A stretch of DNA of 64,000 bases. Source: an uncultured Adlercreutzia sp. (lineage in GTDB: Bacteria > Actinomycetota > Coriobacteriia > Coriobacteriales > Eggerthellaceae). Positions within the stretch are counted from its first letter, which is position 1, and the number at the start of each line of letters is the position of its first letter. Below the pieces are notes generated by a model that worked only from the letters and a program-made list of their open reading frames with translations, was not told the origin of the DNA and ran no database searches. Position numbers and translations under genes: made by a program. Of the stretch, positions 1-7,394 are shown one piece after another. Where the stretch lies: the NCBI GenBank assembly GCA_910589165.1, contig CAJUSP010000001.1:182919-246918 (forward strand), read 5' to 3'.

Positions 1-248
1 CCGAGGCCATGCGGGCGGAAATCGAGCGGGCGGCGCTGGAGGTGTACCGCGCCTACAGCGTGCGCGACTTGGGCCGCATCGACCTCATTTGGGACGGCGG
101 CCAGGCCCGCTGCTTCGAGGTGGACGTGTCGCCGGGCATGACCGACCGGTCGCTGTTCCCCGTGGCCTGCGGGGCAGCCGGCCTGTCGCTGCCGGCGGTG
201 CTCGACTCGCTCGTCAACGAGGCCTATGCCCGCGGCGCCAGCTTCTAA
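1..248 (+). CDS. ddl: D-alanine--D-alanine ligase-like protein, C-terminal fragment (5' end outside window)
   Basis: The open frame runs in from the left edge (codons in register from base 3) and stops at 246-248, leaving about 81 C-terminal residues. The segment FEVDVSPGMTDRSLFP followed by an Ala/Gly-rich stretch and a final helix matches the end of the ATP-grasp domain of D-Ala-D-Ala ligases, which make the peptidoglycan dipeptide D-Ala-D-Ala in the cytoplasm. In that family the metal-binding motif is usually EVN-x-x-PGMT; here the Asn position is Asp (EVD), which may be tolerated or may point to another ATP-grasp ligase. The start and N-terminal domains are not visible, so operon context cannot be judged. 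A hairpin repeat begins 20 bases after the stop and may also end transcription. Confidence 0.7.
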   Translation, partial: EAMRAEIERAALEVYRAYSVRDLGRIDLIWDGGQARCFEVDVSPGMTDRSLFPVACGAAGLSLPAVLDSLVNEAYARGASF

Positions 249-268
249 AGGAGTGGGGCAGCGCCCCG

Positions 269-373
269 GTGAGACAGTGCCCCGGAGGGGTGTCTCATCT
301 TCAGGGGCTCCTCCTGCGCGAAGCGCCGCATGGCTTTCGGAAGATGAGACACCCCTCCGGGGCACTGTCTCAC
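269..373. repeat. Dispersed hairpin element, copy 1 (perfect 34-bp inverted repeat)
   Basis: Bases 269-302 and 340-373 are exact reverse complements (34 bp) around a 37-base centre. Each arm is itself nearly palindromic: GAGACA...CCCC faces GGGGTGTCTC. A second copy with the same arm sequence but an unrelated centre lies at 7244-7348. Conserved arms with a variable centre are typical of REP/MITE-like intergenic elements. It sits directly after the ddl-like stop codon and could act as a terminator or RNA-stabilising structure, although no T-tract follows. Confidence 0.85.
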
Positions 374-491
374 GTCAAGGAGTCACGCTAAGATTTTTTA
401 TAAGAGATTCGCTCATCGATGATCTGTGACGGCTAGTTTACCGTAAGGTGAGGGATGAGCATCGAGGGCCCCGATGGCGGGGCTCTCCTCC

Positions 492-497
492 TATAAT
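492..497 (+). promoter_or_regulatory. Candidate -10 box (TATAAT) for the YtxH/PRC-barrel operon
   Basis: A perfect TATAAT lies 38 bases before the ATG at 535. No convincing -35 is seen 16-18 bases upstream; that position is occupied by a GC-rich hairpin (GAGGGCCCC at about 463 pairing with GGGGCTCTC at about 480). The hairpin may be an operator or the end of an upstream transcript. The rest of 374-534 holds no gene that I can see. Confidence 0.5.
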
Positions 498-534
498 GAG
501 CCAACTTGATAGTCCGTCAATGAAGGAGGCAATC

Positions 535-1098
535 ATGGCCAACAAATTCGGAATGTTCTTGATCGGTGGCGTCGTAGGCGCCGTCGCCGCGCTTCTGGCA
601 GCCCCCCGTTCCGGCGTGGAGACCCGCGCCATGGTGGCCGATAAGGCCAGCGACGTGTTCGGCAACGCCCAGGAGTGGGGCGAGGATGCTGCAGCCAGCG
701 CCCAGCATATGTACCAGCAGGCGGCCACCAAGGGCGCCGAGATGGTGAACAACATGACCGCCAAGGGCCAGGAGATTGCCTCCGAGGCCGCGGCCCGCGG
801 TGCCGATGTGGCCGCTTCCATCCAGGAGGCTGCCAGCAACCTGTCGCCCACCATCAACGAGAAGGGCGACGAGCTGCGCGAGAAGATCGAGTCGGCCCGC
901 CAGCGCATTGCCGACCAGGTGGCCAAGAACGTCGGCGACGACTCCGATGCCGCCGATGCCGTAGACGCCGCTGCCGATGCGGCCACGGATGCCGTCGATG
1001 CCGCCACCGAGACGGCCCACGAGGCCGTAGAGGCCGCCGAGGAGGCTGCCGGCAACGCGAAGGACAAGGCCGACAAGAAAGCCAAGAAGGACGAATAA
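535..1098 (+). CDS. YtxH-domain membrane-associated protein
   Basis: A 187-residue protein. Start chosen at ATG 535, with AAGGAGG at 523-529 spaced five bases. Residues about 5-23 form one hydrophobic segment rich in Gly and Ala (GMFLIGGVVGAVAALLAAP) followed by RSGVETR. The pattern of small residues, then AP, then SG-ETR, is the signature of the YtxH family, small stress-associated envelope proteins of unclear biochemistry. The rest is a long, highly charged Ala/Asp/Glu/Lys helix, probably coiled coil, with repeated DAxDAA and EAxEAA patterns and a Lys-rich tail. The PRC-barrel gene begins seven bases after the stop, so the two are almost certainly one operon. Confidence 0.85.
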   Translation: MANKFGMFLIGGVVGAVAALLAAPRSGVETRAMVADKASDVFGNAQEWGEDAAASAQHMYQQAATKGAEMVNNMTAKGQEIASEAAARGADVAASIQEAASNLSPTINEKGDELREKIESARQRIADQVAKNVGDDSDAADAVDAAADAATDAVDAATETAHEAVEAAEEAAGNAKDKADKKAKKDE

Positions 1099-1105
1099 CA
1101 CCCCC

Positions 1106-1918
1106 ATGGCACAGAAACTCATCACCACCTCCGAGCTTGTCGGCAAGCGCGTGTTTGCCGACAAGAGCTCGGCCAAGAAGCCCGACGCCGCGAAGAAGCT
1201 GGGCAAGGTGCGCCACTGCGTGTTCCATCCCAGCCAGCGCCGCTGCGTCGGCTTCATCGTCAAGCGCCCCGACCTTCTGTGGATGTTCCGCCGCCGCGAT
1301 GTGTTCGTCGCCCTGAACGGCTACGACGTGGTCGATGGCCGCATCCTCGTGAAGCGCGCCCCCGAGGCCACCGACAAGGGGGCCTGCAAGGCCCTCGGCG
1401 TGAACTGGGACGACTGCGTGCTGTGGGTGGGGCTGCCCGTGGTGGGTGAAGACGGCACGGCCTACGGCCTGGTGGGCGATGTCACCTTCGACCGCCGCAC
1501 CGGCGAGGTGGAGAGCCTGCAAATCACCCAAGGCGCCACGGCCAACGCGCTGCTCGGCGTGAAGGAGATTCCCGCCTCGATGATCCGCGGCTTCAAGCGC
1601 GGCATCGGCAGCGCCCTGAACGTCACTGGCGAGGGCGAGGAGCCGGTGCTCGGCGCCATCCTCGTGGGCGATGAAGTGGCCGAGCTTTCCGCCGAGGGCG
1701 GTCTGGCCGCGAAGGCCGGCGAGGCCACGGCGGTCGTGGCCGAGCGCGCCCGCGAGACGGTGGAGTCGGTGAAGCCGGCGGTGTCGAGTGCCACCAAAGC
1801 GGCCGGCAAGGCCGTGAACAAGGGAGCCTACGCCACGGGGCGCCAAATTAAGCGCGCCAGCGGCATGTTCGCCGCCTTCAAGGAAGAGTACGACAAGGCC
1901 CGTCACGAAGACGACTAG
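1106..1918 (+). CDS. PRC-barrel domain protein
   Basis: A 270-residue protein in an operon with the upstream YtxH-like gene (seven-base gap; only a weak AAGGAC upstream, so translational coupling is likely). Two stretches look like PRC-barrel beta domains. One is at residues about 4-75 (ITTSELVGKRV, then KLGKVRHCVFHP and VGFIVKRP). The other is at about 110-165 (VVGEDGTAYGLVGDVTFDRRTGEVESL). PRC-barrels occur in RimM, the photosynthetic H subunit and many stand-alone proteins of unknown role. The C-terminal 100 residues are an Ala/Lys/Glu-rich helical tail resembling the tail of its YtxH partner, suggesting that the two proteins interact. The function is otherwise unknown. Confidence 0.8.
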   Translation: MAQKLITTSELVGKRVFADKSSAKKPDAAKKLGKVRHCVFHPSQRRCVGFIVKRPDLLWMFRRRDVFVALNGYDVVDGRILVKRAPEATDKGACKALGVNWDDCVLWVGLPVVGEDGTAYGLVGDVTFDRRTGEVESLQITQGATANALLGVKEIPASMIRGFKRGIGSALNVTGEGEEPVLGAILVGDEVAELSAEGGLAAKAGEATAVVAERARETVESVKPAVSSATKAAGKAVNKGAYATGRQIKRASGMFAAFKEEYDKARHEDD

Positions 1919-2011
1919 CCTCGCCTGCTTCGCCCTTACGATTTCGTCACGAACGTTAAGAGTGTCTGAAGGGCACCCCTTTGCCCGGCGCGCTCTGGTA
2001 AGCTGGAGACT

Positions 2012-2773
2012 ATGAGCCGAACCGACCACACCCACCACTCCGAGCGCCTTCAGAAGCTGGAGGCCAAGGCCCACGAAGAGAAGACCGTGGCCGGGCACCC
2101 CATGCCCGCCGCCGATATCTTCAAGTTCGTGGGCCTCATTGTGTTCTTCATCATCATGATCATCGTGTGCGTGGCGCTGTGGCCCATGATCCACGAGCTG
2201 GCCGAGCCCGGCGGCATCGAGCGCGTCACCACCGAGGTGCGCAACGCCGGCCCCTGGGGCTTCCTCATTTTGCTGGCCATTCAGTTCCTGCAAATCGTGG
2301 TGGCCTTCATTCCCGGCGAGGTGGTGCAGGTGGCCGCCGGCATGATCTACGGGCCGTGGCTGGGGGCGCTTATCATCTGGCTGGGGTGCATCATCTCCAG
2401 CTCGTTCATCTTCGCGCTCGTGCACAAGCTGGGGGCGCCGTTCGTTCAGGCCATGGTGCCCGAGAAGTACATGGGCAAGTTCCGCGAATGGGAGAAGTCG
2501 CCGAAGTTCAACGCCATCGTGTTCATCCTGTTCCTCATTCCGGGGCTGCCGAAGGATGTGTTCACCTACCTGACGCCGCTGACCCACATGTCCATGCGCT
2601 CGTTCGTGCTCATCTCGAACTTCGCGCGTATCCCGGGCATCGTGCTTTCCACCTACGCGGCCAGTGGCCTGGTAACCGGCGACATCGCCCAGTCGGTGGC
2701 CATTTTCGCCGTCACCGCCCTTGTCGCCGTCGTCGCCCTCGTCATCTACAGCCGCATCACCAAGAAGAAATAG
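2012..2773 (+). CDS. TVP38/TMEM64 family (VTT domain) membrane protein
   Basis: A 253-residue polytopic protein; GGAG lies just before ATG 2012. The hydrophilic His/Lys/Glu-rich N-terminus (1-35) is followed by a membrane segment at about 36-60. The VTT/DedA-like core has a re-entrant motif FIPGEVVQVAAGMIYG (about 103-118) and the Pro-rich segment LIPGLPKDVFTYL (about 177-189), then two more membrane spans and an RITKKK tail. VTT-domain proteins are membrane proteins linked to lipid scrambling or ion and osmotic homeostasis; the substrate here is unknown. It is convergent with the next gene, 29 bases away, with no obvious terminator between them. Confidence 0.85.
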   Translation: MSRTDHTHHSERLQKLEAKAHEEKTVAGHPMPAADIFKFVGLIVFFIIMIIVCVALWPMIHELAEPGGIERVTTEVRNAGPWGFLILLAIQFLQIVVAFIPGEVVQVAAGMIYGPWLGALIIWLGCIISSSFIFALVHKLGAPFVQAMVPEKYMGKFREWEKSPKFNAIVFILFLIPGLPKDVFTYLTPLTHMSMRSFVLISNFARIPGIVLSTYAASGLVTGDIAQSVAIFAVTALVAVVALVIYSRITKKK

Positions 2774-2802
2774 GGAAGGCGTCCGTTTTCCGGCGCGGCG
2801 GC

Positions 2803-3318
2803 TTAGGCCGTCTCGTGGTAGTAGATGAACATGTCCTCGTAGACGCCCTTGCCGTTGAGGAAGCCGCCGGGAATCATGCCGATGCGCGTGAAGCCGAGGC
2901 TCTCGTAGAGCGCCTGGGCCCGCGTGTTGCTAGCTACCACGGCGTTGAACTGCAGGCCGCGAAAGCCGCAGGCCGCCGAGGCGCGCAGGGCGTCTTCCAC
3001 CAGCAGGCGCCCGATGCCCTCGCCACGGCTGTCGGAAGCTACGGCGAAGCTGGCGTTGGATACGTGCCCGCAGCGGCCCACATTGTTCGGGTGCAGAATG
3101 TAGAGCCCCCTCACCTGGCCGTTCACGGTGGCCACCGCCGTGTGCGACTGCTCGGCGAAGAACGTGCGGGCCTCCTCAAGGGTGAGGGGCTCGGTCTGGG
3201 GGAACGCGTTGCCGGCTTCCACCACCTCGTTCCAGATGGCCGTCATGGCCTCCAGATCGGCCTCGCGATAGGGCCGTGTCACCTTCACCTGCATATTGTC
3301 GAGCGTACCCACCGCCAC
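2803..3318 (-). CDS. GNAT family N-acetyltransferase
   Basis: The acetyl-CoA binding loop SRGEGIGRLL and the following helix, plus the late segment NTRAQALYESLGF, are diagnostic of the GNAT fold; the acceptor substrate cannot be told. The longest open frame starts at 3468, but its first 50 residues look like untranslated leader. On the minus strand AGGAGG (3328-3323) precedes two in-frame GTG codons, at 3318 (four-base spacing) and 3312 (ten-base spacing). An ATG at 3294 has no ribosome site. I use 3318, giving 171 residues, a normal length. The gene is divergent from the aldolase gene, whose promoter lies in the intergenic space. Confidence 0.8.
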   Translation of the reverse strand: MAVGTLDNMQVKVTRPYREADLEAMTAIWNEVVEAGNAFPQTEPLTLEEARTFFAEQSHTAVATVNGQVRGLYILHPNNVGRCGHVSNASFAVASDSRGEGIGRLLVEDALRASAACGFRGLQFNAVVASNTRAQALYESLGFTRIGMIPGGFLNGKGVYEDMFIYYHETA

Positions 3319-3491
3319 CGTGCCTCCTTCTGCCTTGCCTGTGCGCCCATCTGCCGCGCCGCTGCCGCGTTGGTGCGCCTGATTATAGCGCGCGGGCGCC
3401 GCAAGCCCCCCGGCGTCGGCGCCTTCCGGCAAAGTTCCCCGTCTCAGCCCACTTTCTTTGTGAAACAAGGCGCGCTAGCCGGCCGATTCGC

Positions 3492-3530
3492 TACAATGGG
3501 CAGCGTTGTTTATTTGCGAATCAAGGAGGA
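3492..3530 (+). promoter_or_regulatory. Candidate -10 and ribosome-binding site of the aldolase gene
   Basis: TACAAT at 3492-3497 is a good -10 match, and AAGGAGGA at 3523-3530 is a strong ribosome-binding site five bases from ATG 3536. No clear -35 lies at the normal distance; TTGTGA at 3458 is too far (28 bases). Confidence 0.5.
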
Positions 3531-3535
3531 TACCC

Positions 3536-4483
3536 ATGCCGAAGATCACCCGTGATCAGGTGCGCGTTCCCGCCGACGTCATGCCCGATATGCGTGACGA
3601 GTACATCTCCAACTACATGAAGGCCACCCGCGAGACGGGCCGCCTCATGCTGTTCGCCTGCGATCAGAAGATCGAGCACCTGAACAAGGACTTCTACGGC
3701 GAGGGCATCGACATCGCCGACCTCGATCCCGAGCATCTGTTCAAGATCGGGTCCGAGGGTGTGTGCGGCGTGCTCGCCGGCCAGCGCGGCCTGGTGGCCC
3801 AGTACGCGGCCGACTACCCGGAGATCAACTACCTGGTGAAGATGAACTCCAAGACCAACATCGTGGGTACCAAGCAGGAGGACCCCTATTCTCCGCAGCT
3901 CTACGATTTTGACGCCATTTTGGCCATGAAGGAGGCCGGCGTGAACATCGTGGGCCTCGGCTACACCATCTACCTGGGCTCCGAGTACGAGGCCACCATG
4001 ATGGCCGAGGCCGGCGAGCTCATCGCCCAGGCCCATGCCAACGGCATGATCGTCGTGCTGTGGATTTACCCCCGCGGCAAGGCCGTCACCGCCGAGAAGG
4101 ACCCGGACCTCATTGCCGGCGCGGCGGGCGTGGCACTCTGCCTCGGTGCCGACTTCGTGAAGGTGAACCCGCCGAAGCCCGAGGACGGCCGTTCCGCCGC
4201 CGAGGCGCTGAAGGTGGCCTCCACCGCCGCCGGCCGCTGCGGCCTGGTGTGCGCCGGCGGCTCCACGGTCGATGCCGAGACGTTCCTCACCCAGCTCTAC
4301 GACCAGATTCACGTGGGCGGCGCCGACGGCAACGCCACGGGCCGCAACATCCACCAGCGCTCGCTGGACGAGGCGGTGCGCCTGACCAAGGCCATTTCTG
4401 CCATCACCCTGGCCGACTGGTCGGTGGCCGACGCCCTGGCTGTGTTCAACGGCGAGAAGGATTTCACGCTGGCCGACATCTAA
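3536..4483 (+). CDS. Class I fructose-bisphosphate aldolase (DhnA/archaeal type)
   Basis: A 315-residue TIM-barrel aldolase that cleaves fructose 1,6-bisphosphate to the two triose phosphates in glycolysis and gluconeogenesis. The Schiff-base lysine is expected at K209 in GADFVKVNPPK, and the early active-site segment is LFACDQKIEH (about 39-48). GGADGNATGRNIHQR near residues 261-275 fits the phosphate-binding C-terminal region. The sequence resembles the DhnA-type class I family rather than the zinc-dependent class II enzymes common in bacteria. A strong ribosome site fixes the ATG at 3536, and a clear terminator follows, so it is probably transcribed alone. Confidence 0.9.
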   Translation: MPKITRDQVRVPADVMPDMRDEYISNYMKATRETGRLMLFACDQKIEHLNKDFYGEGIDIADLDPEHLFKIGSEGVCGVLAGQRGLVAQYAADYPEINYLVKMNSKTNIVGTKQEDPYSPQLYDFDAILAMKEAGVNIVGLGYTIYLGSEYEATMMAEAGELIAQAHANGMIVVLWIYPRGKAVTAEKDPDLIAGAAGVALCLGADFVKVNPPKPEDGRSAAEALKVASTAAGRCGLVCAGGSTVDAETFLTQLYDQIHVGGADGNATGRNIHQRSLDEAVRLTKAISAITLADWSVADALAVFNGEKDFTLADI

Positions 4484-4504
4484 AGGCTGCTGGAATCGCT
4501 ACTT

Positions 4505-4534
4505 GGGGCTGTCCATAGGGGCAGCCCCTTTTTC
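4505..4534 (+). terminator. Rho-independent terminator of the aldolase gene
   Basis: GGGGCTG (4505-4511) pairs with CAGCCCC (4522-4528) around a ten-base loop and is followed by TTTTTC. It lies about 20 bases after the stop codon. Confidence 0.85.
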
Positions 4535-4680
4535 TTGCCTGGGAGCGCGATGGATGAAGCCGGGCGATCTATCGGGCCTTCATGCGGCGATCGAGTACCG
4601 TCAGTGAACGATTAGTCGGACGCACTTTTTGGCCTATAGCCCTCTGGTCTTCCGCGCCGCGAATGAAGGCAGGCGTAATC

Positions 4681-4715
4681 GAAAACGGCTCCCCGAGGGG
4701 AGCCGCTGCGTTTTT
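4681..4715. terminator. Perfect palindromic terminator 3' of tRNA-Leu (probably bidirectional)
   Basis: CGGCTCCCC (4686-4694) pairs with GGGGAGCCG (4697-4705). On the minus strand it is followed by TTTTC (4685-4681), suiting termination of the tRNA transcript. On the plus strand a T-run follows at 4711-4715. Confidence 0.75.
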
Positions 4716-4719
4716 AAGA

Positions 4720-4803
4720 TGGTGCCCGAGGCGGGATTTGAACCCGCACACCTTTCGGCAACGGTTTTTGAGACCGTCGTGTCTGCCGTTCCACCACTCG
4801 GGC
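4720..4803 (-). tRNA. tRNA-Leu (anticodon CAA)
   Basis: Read on the minus strand this is an 84-nt class II tRNA including an encoded 3' CCA. The acceptor stem is GCCCGAG paired with CTCGGGC. The anticodon stem ACGGT/ACCGT encloses loop CTCAAAA, so the anticodon is CAA, reading UUG. A long variable arm (TGCCGAAAGGTGT) is typical of tRNA-Leu, and the T arm is GCGGG-TTCAAAT-CCCGC. Confidence 0.97.
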
Positions 4804-4820
4804 ATCAGGCACCGAAAGGC

Positions 4821-4849
4821 AGTATAGCGGAAGCCGGCAGCACCGTCGA
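4821..4849 (-). promoter_or_regulatory. Promoter of tRNA-Leu
   Basis: On the minus strand a -35-like TCGACG (4849-4844) is separated by 17 bases from the -10 TATACT (4826-4821). The mature tRNA start is 17 bases further on. Confidence 0.65.
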
Positions 4850-4850
4850 G

Positions 4851-4894
4851 AAGAAAACGCCGCCCGTCCCGACAAGTGCGCGGGACGGGCGGCG
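4851..4894 (-). terminator. Rho-independent terminator of the NSS symporter gene
   Basis: A 14-bp perfect stem (4858-4871 with 4881-4894) with a nine-base loop is followed on the minus strand by TTTTCTT (4857-4851). It lies 28 bases after the symporter stop. Confidence 0.85.
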
Positions 4895-4921
4895 CCGGTT
4901 GCGTCGTGCGGGGCTTAGGTC

Positions 4922-6364
4922 CTAGCCGATGCCCGCCCACAGCATGATCTTCGGCACATAGCCCATGATGAAGATCACGATGATAAGCGCCGGCAGGCCG
5001 AAGGTGAGCCAGCCGCGGGCCCAGCGGGGGAACTTCGCGCCGACGCCCGTGTCGGCCTCGGCCAGGAAGTTGTTCCAGCCCCAGCCCTTCTTCGAAATGC
5101 AGAACACCACGTACAGAAGGCTTCCCAGCGGCAGGAGGTTGTTCGACACGATGAAGTCCTCGATGGACTGTATGTCGCCGATGCCGGGGATGGTGACGCC
5201 GGCCCACAGGTTGAAGCCGAGCGCGCAGGGCAGCGACAGCACCGTCACCAGAATGGCCGTGCGCTTGATGGCCTCGCGGCGGGTGAGGTCCCATTTCTCC
5301 ATGGTGAAGGTGATGAGGTTCTCGAACACGGCGATGATGGTGGACAGCGCGGCGAAGCTCATGAACACGAAGAAGAGCGTGCCCCACAGCTGCCCGAGCG
5401 GCATCTGCTCGAAGACGTTGGGCAGGGTGACGAACACGAGCGAGGGGCCCTGGTCGGGCGCCACCGAGAACGCGAAGCAGGCGGGGAAGATGATGAGGCC
5501 CGCGAGGATGGCCACCGCCGTGTCGAGCCCGCAGATGCGCAGGGCCTCGCCGGTGAGCGAGTTCTGCTTGCCGATGCGGCTGCCGAAGATCTCCATGGCG
5601 GAAATGCCCAGCGACAGCGTGAAGAACGCCTGGCCCATGGCCGCGTACACCGCATCGCCGAAGCCGGGCAGCCCGCCGGCGAACATCTTGCCGAAGTCGG
5701 GCACTAGGTAGAAGGCGAGGCCCTCGGCGGCGCCGGGCAGGGTGACCGAGCGCACGACGAGCAGGGCCATGACGCCGAGCAGGCAGAGCATCATCACCTT
5801 CGTGATACGCTCCACACCCTTCTGAAGGCCCAGGCTGCACACGAAGAAGCCGATGACGATGACGGCGAGCATCCAGCCGATCATCTCCGTGGGATTGGCG
5901 AGCATGGCGCCGAAGACGCCGGCCACGCCGTCGGGGTCCAGCCCGACGAAGGTGCCCGTGGCCATTTTCGCCATATAGGCGAGCATCCAGCCGCACACCG
6001 TGGTGTAGAACATCATGAGCAGCATGCAGCCGATGTATCCCCACCACGAGAACCAGTTCCAGCGGCCCGAGGGCTGCAGGCGCTCGAAGGCCTGGGCGGC
6101 CGAGCGCTGCGAGGCGCGGCCTACGGCAAACTCCATCACCATGACCGGCAGGCCCAAAATGACGAGAAAGATGAGATACAGGACGATGAAGGCCGCCCCG
6201 CCGTACTCGCCGGCGATGTAGGGGAAGCGCCACACGTTGCCGAGGCCGATGGCGCAGCCGGCCGAGATGAGGATGAAGCCGAGGCGCGAGGCGAAGTGCT
6301 CGCGGGGTACGGCGGGGGTTTCAATGAGGTCGCCGGTGTCGGCAAGATTGGTGTCGTGGGCCAT
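4922..6364 (-). CDS. Sodium-dependent transporter, NSS (neurotransmitter:sodium symporter) family
   Basis: A 480-residue polytopic inner-membrane transporter. The first membrane segment carries AGCAIGLGNVWRFPYIAG with GGAAF following. This is the unwound TM1 region that binds Na+ and substrate in LeuT-like proteins and is close to invariant in the family. About eleven or twelve hydrophobic spans follow, with MGQAFFTLSLG in TM6 and a normal family length. Substrate is probably an amino acid or related amine but cannot be read from sequence. The start is placed at ATG 6364, where GGAG is six bases upstream; an in-frame GTG at 6379 lacks a site. Monocistronic, with its own terminator. Confidence 0.9.
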   Translation of the reverse strand: MAHDTNLADTGDLIETPAVPREHFASRLGFILISAGCAIGLGNVWRFPYIAGEYGGAAFIVLYLIFLVILGLPVMVMEFAVGRASQRSAAQAFERLQPSGRWNWFSWWGYIGCMLLMMFYTTVCGWMLAYMAKMATGTFVGLDPDGVAGVFGAMLANPTEMIGWMLAVIVIGFFVCSLGLQKGVERITKVMMLCLLGVMALLVVRSVTLPGAAEGLAFYLVPDFGKMFAGGLPGFGDAVYAAMGQAFFTLSLGISAMEIFGSRIGKQNSLTGEALRICGLDTAVAILAGLIIFPACFAFSVAPDQGPSLVFVTLPNVFEQMPLGQLWGTLFFVFMSFAALSTIIAVFENLITFTMEKWDLTRREAIKRTAILVTVLSLPCALGFNLWAGVTIPGIGDIQSIEDFIVSNNLLPLGSLLYVVFCISKKGWGWNNFLAEADTGVGAKFPRWARGWLTFGLPALIIVIFIMGYVPKIMLWAGIG

Positions 6365-6477
6365 GAGGTGCTCCTGCACTTTGAACGAAATTGCGGAAGC
6401 CAGTATACCCTAAGCCCCAGGGTCATAGAATGAGAAGCATGGCGCGACGTCGGCATAAGTGCGAGCGCACGACAAAA

Positions 6478-6553
6478 GGCGGCAAGGGCATGGCCCTTTC
6501 CCTACGATCTGCTGTGGTTGCCTCCGTAGGGCAAGGGCCATGCCCTTGCCGCC
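6478..6553. repeat. Long inverted repeat (29 bp, one mismatch) with terminator-like T-tract on minus strand
   Basis: Bases 6478-6506 and 6525-6553 are reverse complements except for one base, around an 18-base loop. Each arm contains its own near-palindrome, GGCAAGGGC...GCCCTTGCC. A related single arm occurs at 13403-13432, so this is a dispersed repeat unit. On the minus strand the stem is followed by TTTTGTC, six bases after the nitroreductase stop, so it can serve as that gene's terminator. Confidence 0.8.
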
Positions 6554-6559
6554 CTGCTC

Positions 6560-7060
6560 CTAAATCCAGTGGACGCGCGTCTCGTCGTAGCGCGAGGGGC
6601 CCTTCGGTTCGGGCTTGCGCTCGGGGTGCCCCACGGCGATAAGCGCGAAGGGCTCGACGGTTTTCGGCAGGCCGAGGGTCACAGCTACGGCATCCATGCG
6701 CGCCTGCTCCGGGGCGATGCCGAGCCATACGGCGCCGAGTCCAAGGTCGGCAGCCTCAATGAGGATGTTCTCCACGGCGGCACTCATGTCAAGCGGGGCG
6801 TCTTCTGGGGCGCGCAGGCCCTCGGTACGGGTGCACGGGACGATGACGCAGGGGGCGTTCTTGGTCGGCCCCGCATAGGGGCTCGTGGTGGAAAGGGCCA
6901 TGCGGGTAGCCTCGTCGCGGGCGACGTAAAACTCCCAGGGCTGCTGGTTCACGGCCGAGGGGGCAGCCATGGCGGCGCGCAGCAGCTTCTCGATGTCGCC
7001 GATGCTCACGGATTCGCTGGTGAATTGGCGCACGCTGCAGCGCTGATAGATAGCATTCAT
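6560..7060 (-). CDS. Nitroreductase family FMN-dependent oxidoreductase
   Basis: A 166-residue protein. RCSVRQFTSESV at the N-terminus, APSAVNQQPWEF in the middle (about 34-45) and ADLGLGAVWLGI (about 104-115) are the three conserved blocks of the nitroreductase fold, which binds FMN and uses NAD(P)H. The natural substrate is not predictable. The start is placed at ATG 7060, with GAGG upstream; the longer frame to 7201 adds a leader without homology-like features. It is on the same strand as lysA, but 334 bases and a repeat element separate them, so co-transcription is doubtful. Confidence 0.85.
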   Translation of the reverse strand: MNAIYQRCSVRQFTSESVSIGDIEKLLRAAMAAPSAVNQQPWEFYVARDEATRMALSTTSPYAGPTKNAPCVIVPCTRTEGLRAPEDAPLDMSAAVENILIEAADLGLGAVWLGIAPEQARMDAVAVTLGLPKTVEPFALIAVGHPERKPEPKGPSRYDETRVHWI

Positions 7061-7394
7061 AAAAGCCTCGATCCTTGCAATCTGGTACAGATCGGCCCGC
7101 GCGATCCGGTGATCGGGCGGCCCAAAAGCGCGGTTCGGGCGCGGTGTCCTCATTCGGATAGAGCCACCATAGTAAGAATCAGCCCGTTGCGGCGACAGCA
7201 CAGAAAAGCTGCGGCCAGACTGCCACGAAACCGAAAGTCAATTGTGAGACAGCGCCCCGGAGGGGTGTCTCATGTTCCGAAAGACGCGCAGCGCATTCGC
7301 GCAGTAGCAGCGGCAGAACATGGACACCCCTCCGGGGCGCTGTCTCACGGGCGGAGCCGAAGGGGCTCGATCTCGCCGAGTTGAGCCCCGTTTC
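7061..7394. other. Intergenic region between lysA and the nitroreductase gene
   Basis: It contains the upstream region of the nitroreductase gene (7061-7240, no clear promoter recognised), the second copy of the hairpin element (7244-7348), and a weak stem after lysA on the minus strand (7383-7389 with 7362-7368) without a T-run. No gene is supported. Confidence 0.6.
7244..7348. repeat. Dispersed hairpin element, copy 2 (34/33-bp inverted repeat)
   Basis: Arms at 7244-7277 and 7316-7348 are reverse complements except for one missing base in the right arm. The arm sequence is nearly identical to the copy at 269-373 (GTGAGACAG, C or T, GCCCCGGAGGGG), while the 38-base centre differs. Confidence 0.85.

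Noticed and set aside
854..2587. 577-codon minus-strand frame
   Set aside because: It lies opposite the YtxH, PRC-barrel and VTT genes, is His/Gly/Arg-rich, and has no recognisable domain.
4569..6233. 554-codon minus-strand frame across the symporter and tRNA-Leu
   Set aside because: It overlaps the symporter in another frame and runs through the tRNA; the composition is that of a shadow frame.
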